From Lachnotalea glycerini (lineage in GTDB: Bacteria; Bacillota; Clostridia; Lachnospirales; Lachnospiraceae), in the NCBI RefSeq assembly GCF_003201285.1, contig NZ_QICS01000001.1, forward strand, positions 582,678 through 646,677: 64,000 bases of DNA. The letters are read 5' to 3'. The translations under genes were made by a program, and so were the position numbers. The notes below the pieces were generated by a model. It ran no database searches. It worked only from the letters and a program-made list of their open reading frames with translations, and was not told where the DNA came from. Below, piece after piece: positions 46,824 to 55,241 of the stretch (within the stretch, counting starts at the first letter, position 1; every line of letters begins with the position of its first letter).

Positions 46824-47332
46824 TTAAATCTCTATCACCTTTCCTGTATTATTATAAAGAAATTGCTCTTTCATCTCTTCACTAATCAGACGCATTCCTT
46901 CCTCTCCAGTACAATGTGACACTGCAATTAATTGTATTTTCATTTCTTTAAAAGCATCGATTGTTTTTTGTATTCTGGCTTCGTCTGCTTCAATTAAATG
47001 AGTACCACCAATCACAGCGTATATTGGTATGTCAACCCTTTCTGAGATTCTTCGCCTACAATAAGTGGTGGAAATTTACCAATTTCATTTACAAATTTTA
47101 CAAATCCGCCACTATGATCATAATGTCCGTGGCTTATGATGCAAAAATCTAACTCATTTAAGTTTTTACTAAGAGACTTAGCGTTTTCAATGAAATCGCC
47201 ACTCTGTCCAGTGTCAAATAAAAATTTTTTTCCATCAGCTTCTATATATAAAGATAAACCATGTTCAAATAGCAACTGACCCTTATCATCTGTATTATTT
47301 TCAATCAAAGTTGTTATCTTTATTTCCATCAA
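46824..47332 (-). pseudogene. Truncated, frameshifted metallo-beta-lactamase-fold hydrolase
   Basis: Two overlapping frames (47332-47012, then 46824-47015 in another frame) encode the start and the end of one MBL-fold hydrolase. The first has FLFDTGQSGDF and SHGHYDHSGG, the metal-binding core, and breaks off at GLTYQYTL followed by stop. Reading the shifted frame across the same bases gives IYAVIGGTHLIEADEARIQ and then VSHCTGEEGM and a VIEI end, the usual C-terminal part of this family. About 100-120 residues that normally lie between these parts, including further metal ligands, are missing. An internal deletion that also shifted the frame explains both facts. The full family length is about 270-280 residues; about 165 remain. 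No active enzyme is expected. Confidence 0.8.
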
Positions 47333-47431
47333 TTTCTTTCCCTCTTCTACAATTCATTTCCTTCCCTGTGCTGTTTCTCCCATTCCACCTGCAAAATGCT
47401 CTATCCCTGCTCCGCTTGTTTTGCTCCGATA

Positions 47432-47908
47432 CTATCTATTTTCTTCTAAATATTTTTCCATAATATCTGCCGCCATGCCAACAAGCTCGACACAGGGTCT
47501 CTTTTTATAGTATTCTGCTGTCCTAAGTTCTGGAACTGGACTATCCTTACCAGCATCTAAACCCAACAGTTCTCTGCAAATAATAGAATGATTCTTTTCT
47601 TCAAATTCTTTTGCAAGATATTGAATTCTTTTATAATGCTCTGTTTTTAAAGTATGATCTTTTGGATCTGCATATCCATATACCATCCCAGCGACCATAA
47701 ACATTCCGGTTACTGCTCCGCATACTTCTCGTAATCTTCCCATTCCTGCTCCAAAAGAGGAGCTGATTTTCAACGCCATTTCAAAGTCCATATCATATTC
47801 CTCGCTAAATGCCATAAACACAGATTGTGAACAATTATAGCCCTCTTTAAAATATGCCATTGCAAGTTCTGAGTGTGTTTTTTCCGTTATGTGTAATTCT
47901 GCATCCAC
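47432..47908 (-). CDS. C_GCAxxG_C_C family protein
   Basis: A 158-residue protein of the C_GCAxxG_C_C family, found in anaerobes and often near redox or metal genes; function not established. The defining cysteines are visible: YNCSQSV near residue 26, GAGMGRLREVCGAVTGM in the middle, ICRELLG and RPCVELV towards the end. The Gly-rich segment here is SSFGAGMGRLREVCGA, so the first Cys of the classical GCA block is replaced. No signal peptide or membrane segment. It stands between the pseudogene and the CobW gene, same strand. Confidence 0.85.
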   Translation of the reverse strand: MDAELHITEKTHSELAMAYFKEGYNCSQSVFMAFSEEYDMDFEMALKISSSFGAGMGRLREVCGAVTGMFMVAGMVYGYADPKDHTLKTEHYKRIQYLAKEFEEKNHSIICRELLGLDAGKDSPVPELRTAEYYKKRPCVELVGMAADIMEKYLEENR

Positions 47909-48174
47909 TTTTACTATATCCTCGTAACTTTCTTATTTTTATAATATATTAGCTTAATTATTAGCATATGCCCTTAACATATTGTATCAGAATTATTCCA
48001 TATGTCAAATACTTTATTACTTGATTTCTCTTGTAGTTTTTCATCAGCCTATTTTCATGCTCGACATCTGATTGCAGGCTTCTTTCTTCTGACAATACAA
48101 GTATAATTAACTTACCACATAAGATCAATAATTCAATTATCAAACAAAGTAATTCTGCCTTGTTTTAATAAATA

Positions 48175-49365
48175 CTATTTTGTATTCTTATAGGTTTCGA
48201 GGCATTGATTTAGTTTTTCTGTTATTTCTTCCTTGGAATAACCTTTTCCAATAAAAACAATCTGATTTATCCGATCGCCATAGGTTTCATCCCAATCCTC
48301 TAAAATCTCAGGATAATTTGCCATTGCTTCTTCTCTGTCTTTTGTTGGAAGAGCTGCAACCCAATTCGAAATTTCAGTAACCGATGCATTTCTACCTGCC
48401 TGTTCAAATAATTGCGTATGAATATCATCATCTGCAAACCAGATATATCCCTTGGCTCGAATCAAAGTTTCCGGGTAGTCATCCTCAAGAAACTTCATGA
48501 ACTTATCATAGCTGAAAGGCTGACGTTTTGTATAAACAAAAGATGATATTCCATATTCTTCATGCACTCCGTCAATCCACTCCTCATTGTGATTATTTTT
48601 AAATAAAGTCTTATTGATTAGTGAAGAATCCCTAATTCTGTCATAATCATATGGAATATGAGAAACTATATTTTCAAAGTCAACTCTTGCATACTCAGTT
48701 TCAATAATTTTTGCTTCCGGTTGGATAATTTTTACTACTTCTTTAACCTCTCTTAACTGCTCTTTTGTCAACAGATCACATTTATTTAGGAGAATAAGAC
48801 TGCAAAATTCAATCTGATCCATAATAAGATTAATAATATCAGGATCATTTTCTTCCTCATCTGTTTCAGTTTCATCTGTTTCAGTTTTATCTTTATCCGA
48901 ATCGACATAGTCATTTAACTCATCCAAAAATTCGGCATATATCCGATCTGCATCTACAACAGTTATAACTGAGTCCAGATAAACCGGTATCTCTTTTTCG
49001 GTTTCTTCGTAAGCCAAAAACGCTTCAGCTATTGATACGGGATCACTGATACCAGATGCTTCTACTAGAATTGCATCAATATCTTTATGCGATAATTCAA
49101 TTATCTGATCCATGAATTTTTCTCGTAAGGTGCAGCAAATGCATCCATTTTGCATGCTGATTAATTCCATATTTGGATATTTTGCAAGTGAATTATTTTT
49201 GATCAATGAGGAATCAACATTAATTTCGCCCATATCATTTACAACTATCGCAACCTTTTTATTCGATTGCAATTTTAGCAGTTCATTCATAAATGTTGTC
49301 TTTCCAGAACCCAGATATCCGGTAATTAATGTGACTGGTATTTTATTTTCAATTTGATTAAACAT
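48175..49365 (-). CDS. CobW/COG0523 GTPase, probable metallochaperone
   Basis: A 396-residue G3E-family GTPase. The P-loop is GYLGSGKTT (16-24), the COG0523 hallmark CXCC is CICC at 75-78, and the guanine motif is LLNKCDLL. A C-terminal CobW domain follows (about 285-390). These proteins insert or allocate metals, often zinc. An unusual acidic insertion at about 155-178 contains TETDE twice in tandem, encoded by a short DNA repeat (48858-48895), and takes the place where many relatives have His-rich stretches. A 33-bp palindrome of Fur/Zur type lies about 110 bp upstream (49477-49509), so metal-dependent repression is likely. The gene seems to stand alone. Confidence 0.9.
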   Translation of the reverse strand: MFNQIENKIPVTLITGYLGSGKTTFMNELLKLQSNKKVAIVVNDMGEINVDSSLIKNNSLAKYPNMELISMQNGCICCTLREKFMDQIIELSHKDIDAILVEASGISDPVSIAEAFLAYEETEKEIPVYLDSVITVVDADRIYAEFLDELNDYVDSDKDKTETDETETDEEENDPDIINLIMDQIEFCSLILLNKCDLLTKEQLREVKEVVKIIQPEAKIIETEYARVDFENIVSHIPYDYDRIRDSSLINKTLFKNNHNEEWIDGVHEEYGISSFVYTKRQPFSYDKFMKFLEDDYPETLIRAKGYIWFADDDIHTQLFEQAGRNASVTEISNWVAALPTKDREEAMANYPEILEDWDETYGDRINQIVFIGKGYSKEEITEKLNQCLETYKNTK

Positions 49366-49476
49366 GTTATTTCTCCTTGATATTTCTCACAAAGTTTATT
49401 ATATTATCGTTCATTAGCCTTCAGATATTCTTCCATTACTACGATAAAACATTTATTACTTTTTATTGATCCATTA

Positions 49477-49509
49477 TATAATAAATGCAAATGATTTGCA
49501 TTTATTATA
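49477..49509. promoter_or_regulatory. Perfect 33-bp palindrome, candidate Zur/Fur-family operator
   Basis: Arms of 16 bp, TATAATAAATGCAAAT and its exact complement, flank a single central G (49493). The centre has the 7-1-7 look of Fur-family boxes (TGCAAAT-N-ATTTGCA). TATAAT elements lie at both ends and another minus-strand TATAAT at 49478-49473, so a bound protein would cover the promoter of the CobW gene (starts 49365). It could also touch the plus-strand GNAT gene (starts 49672). The rest of 49366-49671 shows nothing else I can support. Confidence 0.7.
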
Positions 49510-49671
49510 CTTAGCGTCCATTAATATGTCAATAATATTTGCACTCTTTTTCCTTACATATTATTTACCGTATCATACATTCTGTCTCTAAAGATTCTAA
49601 TTATTTTGTTACTATACTTATTTTTGATTTTGATATAAAATAATTCTATTGAGAAATGGGAGGTTACTATA

Positions 49672-50277
49672 ATGAATCTTAGAATTGAAACAGAAAACGA
49701 TTATAAAGAAAATGAATATGTAACACGTGAGGCATTTTGGAACGTATATCGGCCTGGATGTAATGAACATTTAGTTCTTCACAATCTTCGAAATTCAGCC
49801 ACTTTTATTAAAGAATTAGATTATGTTATTGAAGAAAATAACATTATTATCGGTAATATTATTTATACAAAAATGATTAAAGAAGGTAAACTCTGCAAAG
49901 ACATCATATCCTTTGGGCCAGTATCTGTTCTTCCTGAGTTCCAAAATCAAGGTGTAGGTTCACTTCTTATTACAGAATCTATGCAGACCGCCAAAGAACT
50001 TGGATACAAAGCAGTTCTTATCACCGGTAATCCCAAATACTACCAAAGATTTGGGTTTGTTTCTGCAAGTAGATATAATATACATCTTCCAAATCTTACA
50101 TTAGATGATGAAGCAGCATTTTTTATGGCTAAGGAACTTGTAGATGGATATTTATTAAGTAAATCAGGTACTTATTACTTTGACACAAAGTTTGATCCTT
50201 CTGATATAGAATTAGCAAATTTTGAAAAACAATTTCCTTATAAAGAAAAACGTAAATCCCAAGCTGGAGATTTATAA
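49672..50277 (+). CDS. GNAT family N-acetyltransferase, YhbS-like
   Basis: A 201-residue acetyltransferase. The acetyl-CoA binding motif is seen in VSVLPEFQNQGVGSLLI (about residues 85-102; the Q/R-x-x-G-x-G/A pattern as QNQGVG), followed by AVLITGNPKYYQRFGFVSA, typical of the COG3153/YhbS group. The substrate is unknown. A GGGAGG ribosome site precedes the ATG. It is one of only two plus-strand genes in the window and is divergent from the CobW gene, sharing the 306-bp region with the Fur/Zur-like palindrome. Confidence 0.9.
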   Translation: MNLRIETENDYKENEYVTREAFWNVYRPGCNEHLVLHNLRNSATFIKELDYVIEENNIIIGNIIYTKMIKEGKLCKDIISFGPVSVLPEFQNQGVGSLLITESMQTAKELGYKAVLITGNPKYYQRFGFVSASRYNIHLPNLTLDDEAAFFMAKELVDGYLLSKSGTYYFDTKFDPSDIELANFEKQFPYKEKRKSQAGDL

Positions 50278-50301
50278 AATCTTAGGGTCTAGCAGATATT
50301 A

Positions 50302-50351
50302 TACAACCAAATAGTCTCTTCCATTTACAAAACAGGTACTATTTGGTTGTA
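50302..50351. repeat. Perfect 14-bp inverted repeat between convergent genes
   Basis: TACAACCAAATAGT (50302-50315) and ACTATTTGGTTGTA (50338-50351) are exact complements around a 22-base spacer. It lies 25 bp after the GNAT stop and before the convergent ABC gene. There is no T run on either side, so it is a possible bidirectional stem-loop rather than a classical terminator. Confidence 0.5.
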
Positions 50352-50504
50352 CCTTCATTATTCATACTAAAAAATTCATCTAGACAGACTCCAATTTCCT
50401 CTCTGACTTAATTTATGAATAAATGAAGCATAGGTTTTGCCTCGTTCCATTAGCTCCTCTAGCATCAATCATCTCACTTGTCAATTTTCTTGATAAAATC
50501 TATT

Positions 50505-52253
50505 CTATTCCATATTCCATCTTTCTGCCTTTTCACGTATTTCAACAAATTTCTTATAGACCCCTTCTTTCTTCACTAATTGTTTATGTGTTCCACTTTC
50601 TACAATTTCTCCATGATCAATAACCAGTATTTGATCCGCATTTTCAATAGTAGCCAGACGGTGTGCGATTGTGACAATCGTTTTACCTTTCGTTAGTTCA
50701 GAAATGGCTGCCTGAATATAGTGTTCATTTTCAGGGTCAATTGAAGCAGTCGCTTCATCCAAAATGATAATGGGTGCGTCTTTAAGTATGGCTCTTGCAA
50801 TGGATATCCTTTGCTTTTCACCACCGGAAAGCGTTCCACCCCCCTCTCCGATTATCGTATCATATCCGTTTGGTAAGGCAGAGATAAAATCATGACAGCA
50901 TGCTTTTTTCGCTGCACAAATCAAATCTTTCTCTGTAGCCTTAGGATTTCCAAAACAGATATTATTGCGAATCGTATCATGGAATAAATAAACCTTTTGA
51001 AATACCATTGAAATATTGGATAGCAAACTATCACAGGTAAAATCCTTTACATTCACACCACCTATTTCAATGCTTCCACTATTTACAGCATAGAACTTTG
51101 CAATTAGATTGCAAATTGTTGTTTTTCCGCTTCCTGAGGAACCAACAATTGCAGTCGTTGTTTTTTCCGGAATTGTAAAGCTCACATGATTTAATATTAA
51201 TCTGGAATCATAGCCAAAAGATACATCATGAAATTCTATCCCATATTGAGTCAGAGATACCTCTCTGCCTCCCTCATCAATAAATTCTTCCGACTTCAGA
51301 GCATCCAGTTGATTCATGGCATTTTCAATTACCCCCAATACATGTGCACTATCACTGATTGGTTCAATAGAAGCAAATACACTAAACGACAGAAAAGACA
51401 ATAAGAGCATATTTGAAACTGATATCTGATTTGTAACGCCAAGATAAACAGCTGCCAAAAGAATACATAGAGAACCTATTTTCAGTACAAGTAAATGAAT
51501 ACAGTTTGCTGGTACAAATCCCCATTCAATTTTTAAATGAATCTTTTTACTCTCGCTGCAAGCCTTTTTCATGGTAGATATGGCCACACCATCCTGTCCA
51601 AAAGATTTTACTACCGGTAATCCCCTTGCGTATTCAATTGCCGCATTGGTAAGATCACGATCTGCCTGAGCAGATACAGGAGCATTCAGCATACTATACT
51701 TTGATATTACCAATAAGAATACAAAAGAACCGATCATACTTGCGATTGTAATCAAAGAAATCATTGGGTTAATTACAGCAATCCATATTAAAATACATAG
51801 GAAATTTAAGTATCCTCCTATAAAAGTATCGACCATACGAATTCCCATATTCTCTAATGTGTGAAGACCTGTCGTGATTGAATTTAAGATATCACCTGTA
51901 TTCATCTTCTGAAAATAGCCCAATGATACGCGTTTTAGCAAATCACCAATTGCTAGTCTATCTCTGGAAACCAGCTCATAACTGATTGTTTCCTGAAATT
52001 TGGCTCTTAAATAATCAAAGAGAAAGCGAAGAAATACAAAAAGTAACATCAATAAAATACTGAATCCAATCCATTTCGTATTAAATCTCGTACCACCCTT
52101 TTTCTCCTCAATCAGCATGCCTACTGTATATGCTGCAATAATAACTGGCATTGCCGCAAACCATGAAGAAAAAAAAGAAAATATAAATCCTATATATAAT
52201 TTTCCTTTAAACTCACCACACCAGCAAATGATTCGTTTTATCGATTTAAACAT
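50505..52253 (-). CDS. ABC exporter-type half transporter, second of pair (cassette 1)
   Basis: A 582-residue fused membrane/ATPase protein. About six membrane segments occupy residues 15-300; the ATPase domain has Walker A GSSGSGKTT, signature LSGGEKQR, Walker B IIILDEAT and the switch His in IAHRL. It overlaps the partner gene by 8 bases (GATGTT), so the two form a heterodimer made by coupled translation. The pair follows an AraC regulator and an ECF module, an arrangement like YbtPQ/IrtAB metallophore importers, which use the exporter fold. Import of a metal chelate is thus one possibility, drug or peptide export another. Confidence 0.93.
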   Translation of the reverse strand: MFKSIKRIICWCGEFKGKLYIGFIFSFFSSWFAAMPVIIAAYTVGMLIEEKKGGTRFNTKWIGFSILLMLLFVFLRFLFDYLRAKFQETISYELVSRDRLAIGDLLKRVSLGYFQKMNTGDILNSITTGLHTLENMGIRMVDTFIGGYLNFLCILIWIAVINPMISLITIASMIGSFVFLLVISKYSMLNAPVSAQADRDLTNAAIEYARGLPVVKSFGQDGVAISTMKKACSESKKIHLKIEWGFVPANCIHLLVLKIGSLCILLAAVYLGVTNQISVSNMLLLSFLSFSVFASIEPISDSAHVLGVIENAMNQLDALKSEEFIDEGGREVSLTQYGIEFHDVSFGYDSRLILNHVSFTIPEKTTTAIVGSSGSGKTTICNLIAKFYAVNSGSIEIGGVNVKDFTCDSLLSNISMVFQKVYLFHDTIRNNICFGNPKATEKDLICAAKKACCHDFISALPNGYDTIIGEGGGTLSGGEKQRISIARAILKDAPIIILDEATASIDPENEHYIQAAISELTKGKTIVTIAHRLATIENADQILVIDHGEIVESGTHKQLVKKEGVYKKFVEIREKAERWNME

Positions 52254-54030
52254 CCTGACTCACTTCCTTTCCCCGTACTCCTACCGACCATGATTTTGCA
52301 CCAATATGGTTTTTCCACATATTTGCATAGAATGATGAGTGTTTTAGTAATTCATCCTGTTTTCCCTCTGCAACAATATTACCGTGATTTAGAACTACAA
52401 TATGATCTGCATTTTTAATGGTAGAAAGCCTATGGGCAATTACCAAAAGCGTTTTTCCTTTTGTAAGTGCTGCAATACTATGCTGAATTTTTTCTTCATT
52501 TTCCGGATCGGTAAAGGCAGTGGCCTCATCGAGAATGATAATAGGTGCATTTTTCAATATCATTCTTGCAATGGCAATACGCTGTTTTTCTCCGCCCGAC
52601 AATCTTTTTCCAGCCTCTCCTGCCGGCGTCTGATAGCCTGCTTCCAGTTTACGAATGAACTCGTCACACTGTGCAGCTTTTGCCGCTGCATATACGTCCT
52701 CATCCGATGCGTTTGGATTGCCTAATCGTATATTTTCAAGTAAAGAACAGCGGAACAAAAAATTATCCTGTGTGACAAAACTAATCGTATTTGCAAGTTG
52801 TTTGAGAGGTATTTCTTTAACATTTATGCCGCCAATTTCAATCGTTCCTGCTGTAACATCCCAAAAACGTGCAAGTAGTTTGGCAATTGTTGATTTACCT
52901 CCACCAGAAGGACCGACCAGTGCCGTAAAACTTCCCTGGGAAAGATTCATGTTGATTCCGTGCAATACTTCATGCTCTTCTTTTTCATCATAGGAAAAGG
53001 TAACATTACAAAAATTGATGTCATATCCTCTCAGTTTCACATTATCTTTTGCTTCTGGTAATGAAGGCATATCAAGAAACTGTTGGAGATTTTCTATGGT
53101 AAACTGCATCTCCCTTATCCCTTCACTAAATACCTCTAGCTTTGCTAGCGAACCAATCATAGACATGGATAACATGCAGCATAACGCTACCTGTGCAGGA
53201 GTTAGAATTCCTTTACTGTATAGTACTAATCCAACTGGAAGTACTCCAAGCAATGTGGATGGAAAAAGTGCAAACGAAAGTTTCATGGTGATCCAAGTGG
53301 AGGAGAGCCATTTTAGTATAAAATCACGGTAATTTGTAATTGCTCCTGCAAATTTTTCATAGGAAGTTCCTTCCTTTCCAAATGCCTTAATAACTTCGAT
53401 CCCCTCTATATACTCAACAATGGTACTATTCATGTAACTATTGGACTCATTATACTTATTAAAATTTTTTCCACTTATTCTATAGGTAAGCACCATGCAC
53501 ACAAAAGCAAGTGGTAAGGTAACCAGTGAAGCAAATGCTACTCTCCAGTCTACATTGAAAAGCCCTATAAGGCTTACCAGTGGCAGTACGGCATGTCCGG
53601 CTCCCTCAGGAATTATATGTGCCAGCGGTGGTTCAATATTTTCAATTTTATCGACCATGATATTTTTAATTTCTCCAATTGAATGGCTTGTAACCTCTCC
53701 AAGAGGTGCATGCATAAATGCATCCGAGACACGCAGTCTGAGATTCTCAAGAATATGGTATGCTACTTGGTGGGAAATGCCAGTGGAAACCCCAAACGTA
53801 ATCACCTTTACCACATACGCCATAAGTATCAGTACGCCCCAATGAATCATAGAAGTATTTGTCACAACATTTTGGGTAAATAATTCAATTATTCTATACA
53901 AACAATAATAGGGTACAAGACCTGACACAATGCTTATTACAGATAACAACACAGACATCGAAAGTTTCCCTTTACTTCCATTCGCAAAATTCATTAGAGA
54001 GGAAAACCAGTTCTCCTTTTTCTTTTTCAT
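52246..54030 (-). CDS. ABC exporter-type half transporter, first of pair (cassette 1)
   Basis: A 594-residue partner of the preceding entry. Six membrane segments lie in residues about 25-310; the ATPase has Walker A GPSGGGKST, signature LSGGEKQR, IIILDEATAF and IAHRLST. In the Walker B-D-loop region the residues read DEATAFTDPENE, as in the homologous protein of cassette 2 (DEATSAADPENQ). The start is the ATG at 54030 with AAGGAG nine bases ahead; the longer frame to 54078 lacks a site. A terminator lies between this gene and the AraC gene upstream, so the pair probably has its own promoter in the structured 54031-54160 leader. Confidence 0.93.
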   Translation of the reverse strand: MKKKKENWFSSLMNFANGSKGKLSMSVLLSVISIVSGLVPYYCLYRIIELFTQNVVTNTSMIHWGVLILMAYVVKVITFGVSTGISHQVAYHILENLRLRVSDAFMHAPLGEVTSHSIGEIKNIMVDKIENIEPPLAHIIPEGAGHAVLPLVSLIGLFNVDWRVAFASLVTLPLAFVCMVLTYRISGKNFNKYNESNSYMNSTIVEYIEGIEVIKAFGKEGTSYEKFAGAITNYRDFILKWLSSTWITMKLSFALFPSTLLGVLPVGLVLYSKGILTPAQVALCCMLSMSMIGSLAKLEVFSEGIREMQFTIENLQQFLDMPSLPEAKDNVKLRGYDINFCNVTFSYDEKEEHEVLHGINMNLSQGSFTALVGPSGGGKSTIAKLLARFWDVTAGTIEIGGINVKEIPLKQLANTISFVTQDNFLFRCSLLENIRLGNPNASDEDVYAAAKAAQCDEFIRKLEAGYQTPAGEAGKRLSGGEKQRIAIARMILKNAPIIILDEATAFTDPENEEKIQHSIAALTKGKTLLVIAHRLSTIKNADHIVVLNHGNIVAEGKQDELLKHSSFYANMWKNHIGAKSWSVGVRGKEVSQDV

Positions 54031-54160
54031 TATGATAATCTCCTTTCTTTTTACATCATAAATGTCAAGTAATCGCAAGAAAGCGGAATTCCTTTCCGCG
54101 AGATGCGCTTTTTGGCACGTAGTGCCTTTTATTTAATATGGATGTTCGTAGAACTTTCTT
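54031..54160 (-). promoter_or_regulatory. Structured leader upstream of ABC pair (cassette 1)
   Basis: Between the terminator at 54163-54202 and the ABC gene lie several inverted repeats: GCGGAA/TTCCGC (about 54085-54101), GGCAC/GTGCC (about 54115-54127) and GTTC/GAAC (54144-54154). This must contain the promoter for the ABC pair if the terminator works. No riboswitch class was recognised. Confidence 0.35.
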
Positions 54161-54162
54161 AT

Positions 54163-54202
54163 TAAATAAAAAATGGATCGTCAAAATTCTTTGACCATCC
54201 AT
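54163..54202 (-). terminator. Strong terminator after the AraC gene
   Basis: On the minus strand ATGGAT-GTCAAA pairs with TTTGAC-ATCCAT (one C-C type mismatch, 54202-54173) around a 4-base loop, followed by TTTTTTATTT. It lies 40 bp after the AraC stop. Confidence 0.82.
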
Positions 54203-54242
54203 ATCATAAGGTATTGCTATGTTATTTTCTTCTCCATCCCGA

Positions 54243-55211
54243 CTACTTTATTCCATTTGGACCGAATATTTTTCGATACTCTAAAGGCGATTTTCCTATT
54301 ACCTTTTTAAAAGCTGCCGAAAATTTGCCCGGACTGTCATATCCAACTTTACCAGCAATATCAGTAATGCTCATATGGCTCTGTTTTTTCAGTAAAACTG
54401 CTGCCTGATTCATCCTGTATACTCTCATGTAAGTATTAATTGGGCTTCCATAGACATTTTTAAAGCAATTTTTCATGGGAGTGAGAGGAATGTTAAAATG
54501 CTCTGATAATTCTTCCTGCGTATAATGTTTTTCCAAATTTCCTATCATTATATTCTGCATTGCCTTTATTTTTTCAACTTGATTTTTATAAAAATATGGC
54601 TTTTCTTCTAAATTCTTGGGAAGTTCTAATACGTCCAAATAGAGCAATAGTTCAAATATCTTAATTTTGAAATAGGGGATACGAATCTTCTCTGGAACCA
54701 TATAAAGCTCGCTAAAAATGTGCTTGATCGCAGGTGCATTATGAATCACTACAGGCTGATTTCCCTTGCAGAATTTCTTTTGCAAGCTTATCAGATTCAC
54801 AGGAAAATCCTTGATTTCCTTTTTTAAAGTTATCTCTGCCTGATCCATATCAAAAGTAATCATAAGTCCATGATAATGTGCAAGAGGAAATTCGAAGTGT
54901 CCCTGATGGGTGATTCTTCGGTCTAATTTTAAATCACCCGCCTCAAAATAAGAAAAGGCTTTCTGCGTAGTTGCATATTCTAATCTGCCCTCCCTGCAAT
55001 GGTCAATGCAAAACATATTTCGGTTAGTGTTATAGGTTGAGTCAAAACTTTCCATATGGTAATCGTTATAGGAAATACTTACTCCCGGAAACACTTGATA
55101 CATGGTCATAATTCCTTCACCCGTATCATTTTTCATCTGAAAGACGCTGCATTCTTTTGTTTCTGCCAATAGAATCATCTGTTCCTCTTCTTTTGTTTCC
55201 TGACACCTCAT
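54243..55211 (-). CDS. AraC family regulator, PchR/YbtA-like context
   Basis: A 322-residue regulator with a DNA-binding C-terminus: LEKHYTQEELSEHFNIPLTPMKN then MSITDIAGKVGYDSPGKFSAAFKKVIGKSPLEYR. The N-terminal 200 residues lack the HWH cupin signature but include CREGRLEY, seen in PchR-type regulators that sense chelated metal. The ATG at 55211 has GGAAGGAG nine bases ahead and is preferred to 55235. It is 30 bp after the fused ECF ATPase gene and thus in the same operon; the exporter-type pair follows after a terminator. It probably controls this cassette and perhaps the paralogous one, which has no regulator of its own in view. Confidence 0.88.
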   Translation of the reverse strand: MRCQETKEEEQMILLAETKECSVFQMKNDTGEGIMTMYQVFPGVSISYNDYHMESFDSTYNTNRNMFCIDHCREGRLEYATTQKAFSYFEAGDLKLDRRITHQGHFEFPLAHYHGLMITFDMDQAEITLKKEIKDFPVNLISLQKKFCKGNQPVVIHNAPAIKHIFSELYMVPEKIRIPYFKIKIFELLLYLDVLELPKNLEEKPYFYKNQVEKIKAMQNIMIGNLEKHYTQEELSEHFNIPLTPMKNCFKNVYGSPINTYMRVYRMNQAAVLLKKQSHMSITDIAGKVGYDSPGKFSAAFKKVIGKSPLEYRKIFGPNGIK

Positions 55212-55241
55212 AGTCCATTTCTCCTTCCATATCATTCTTTA

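Noticed and set aside
47961-48143. Minus-strand open frame of 60 codons
   Set aside because: It needs a TTG start without a ribosome site and shows no recognisable pattern.
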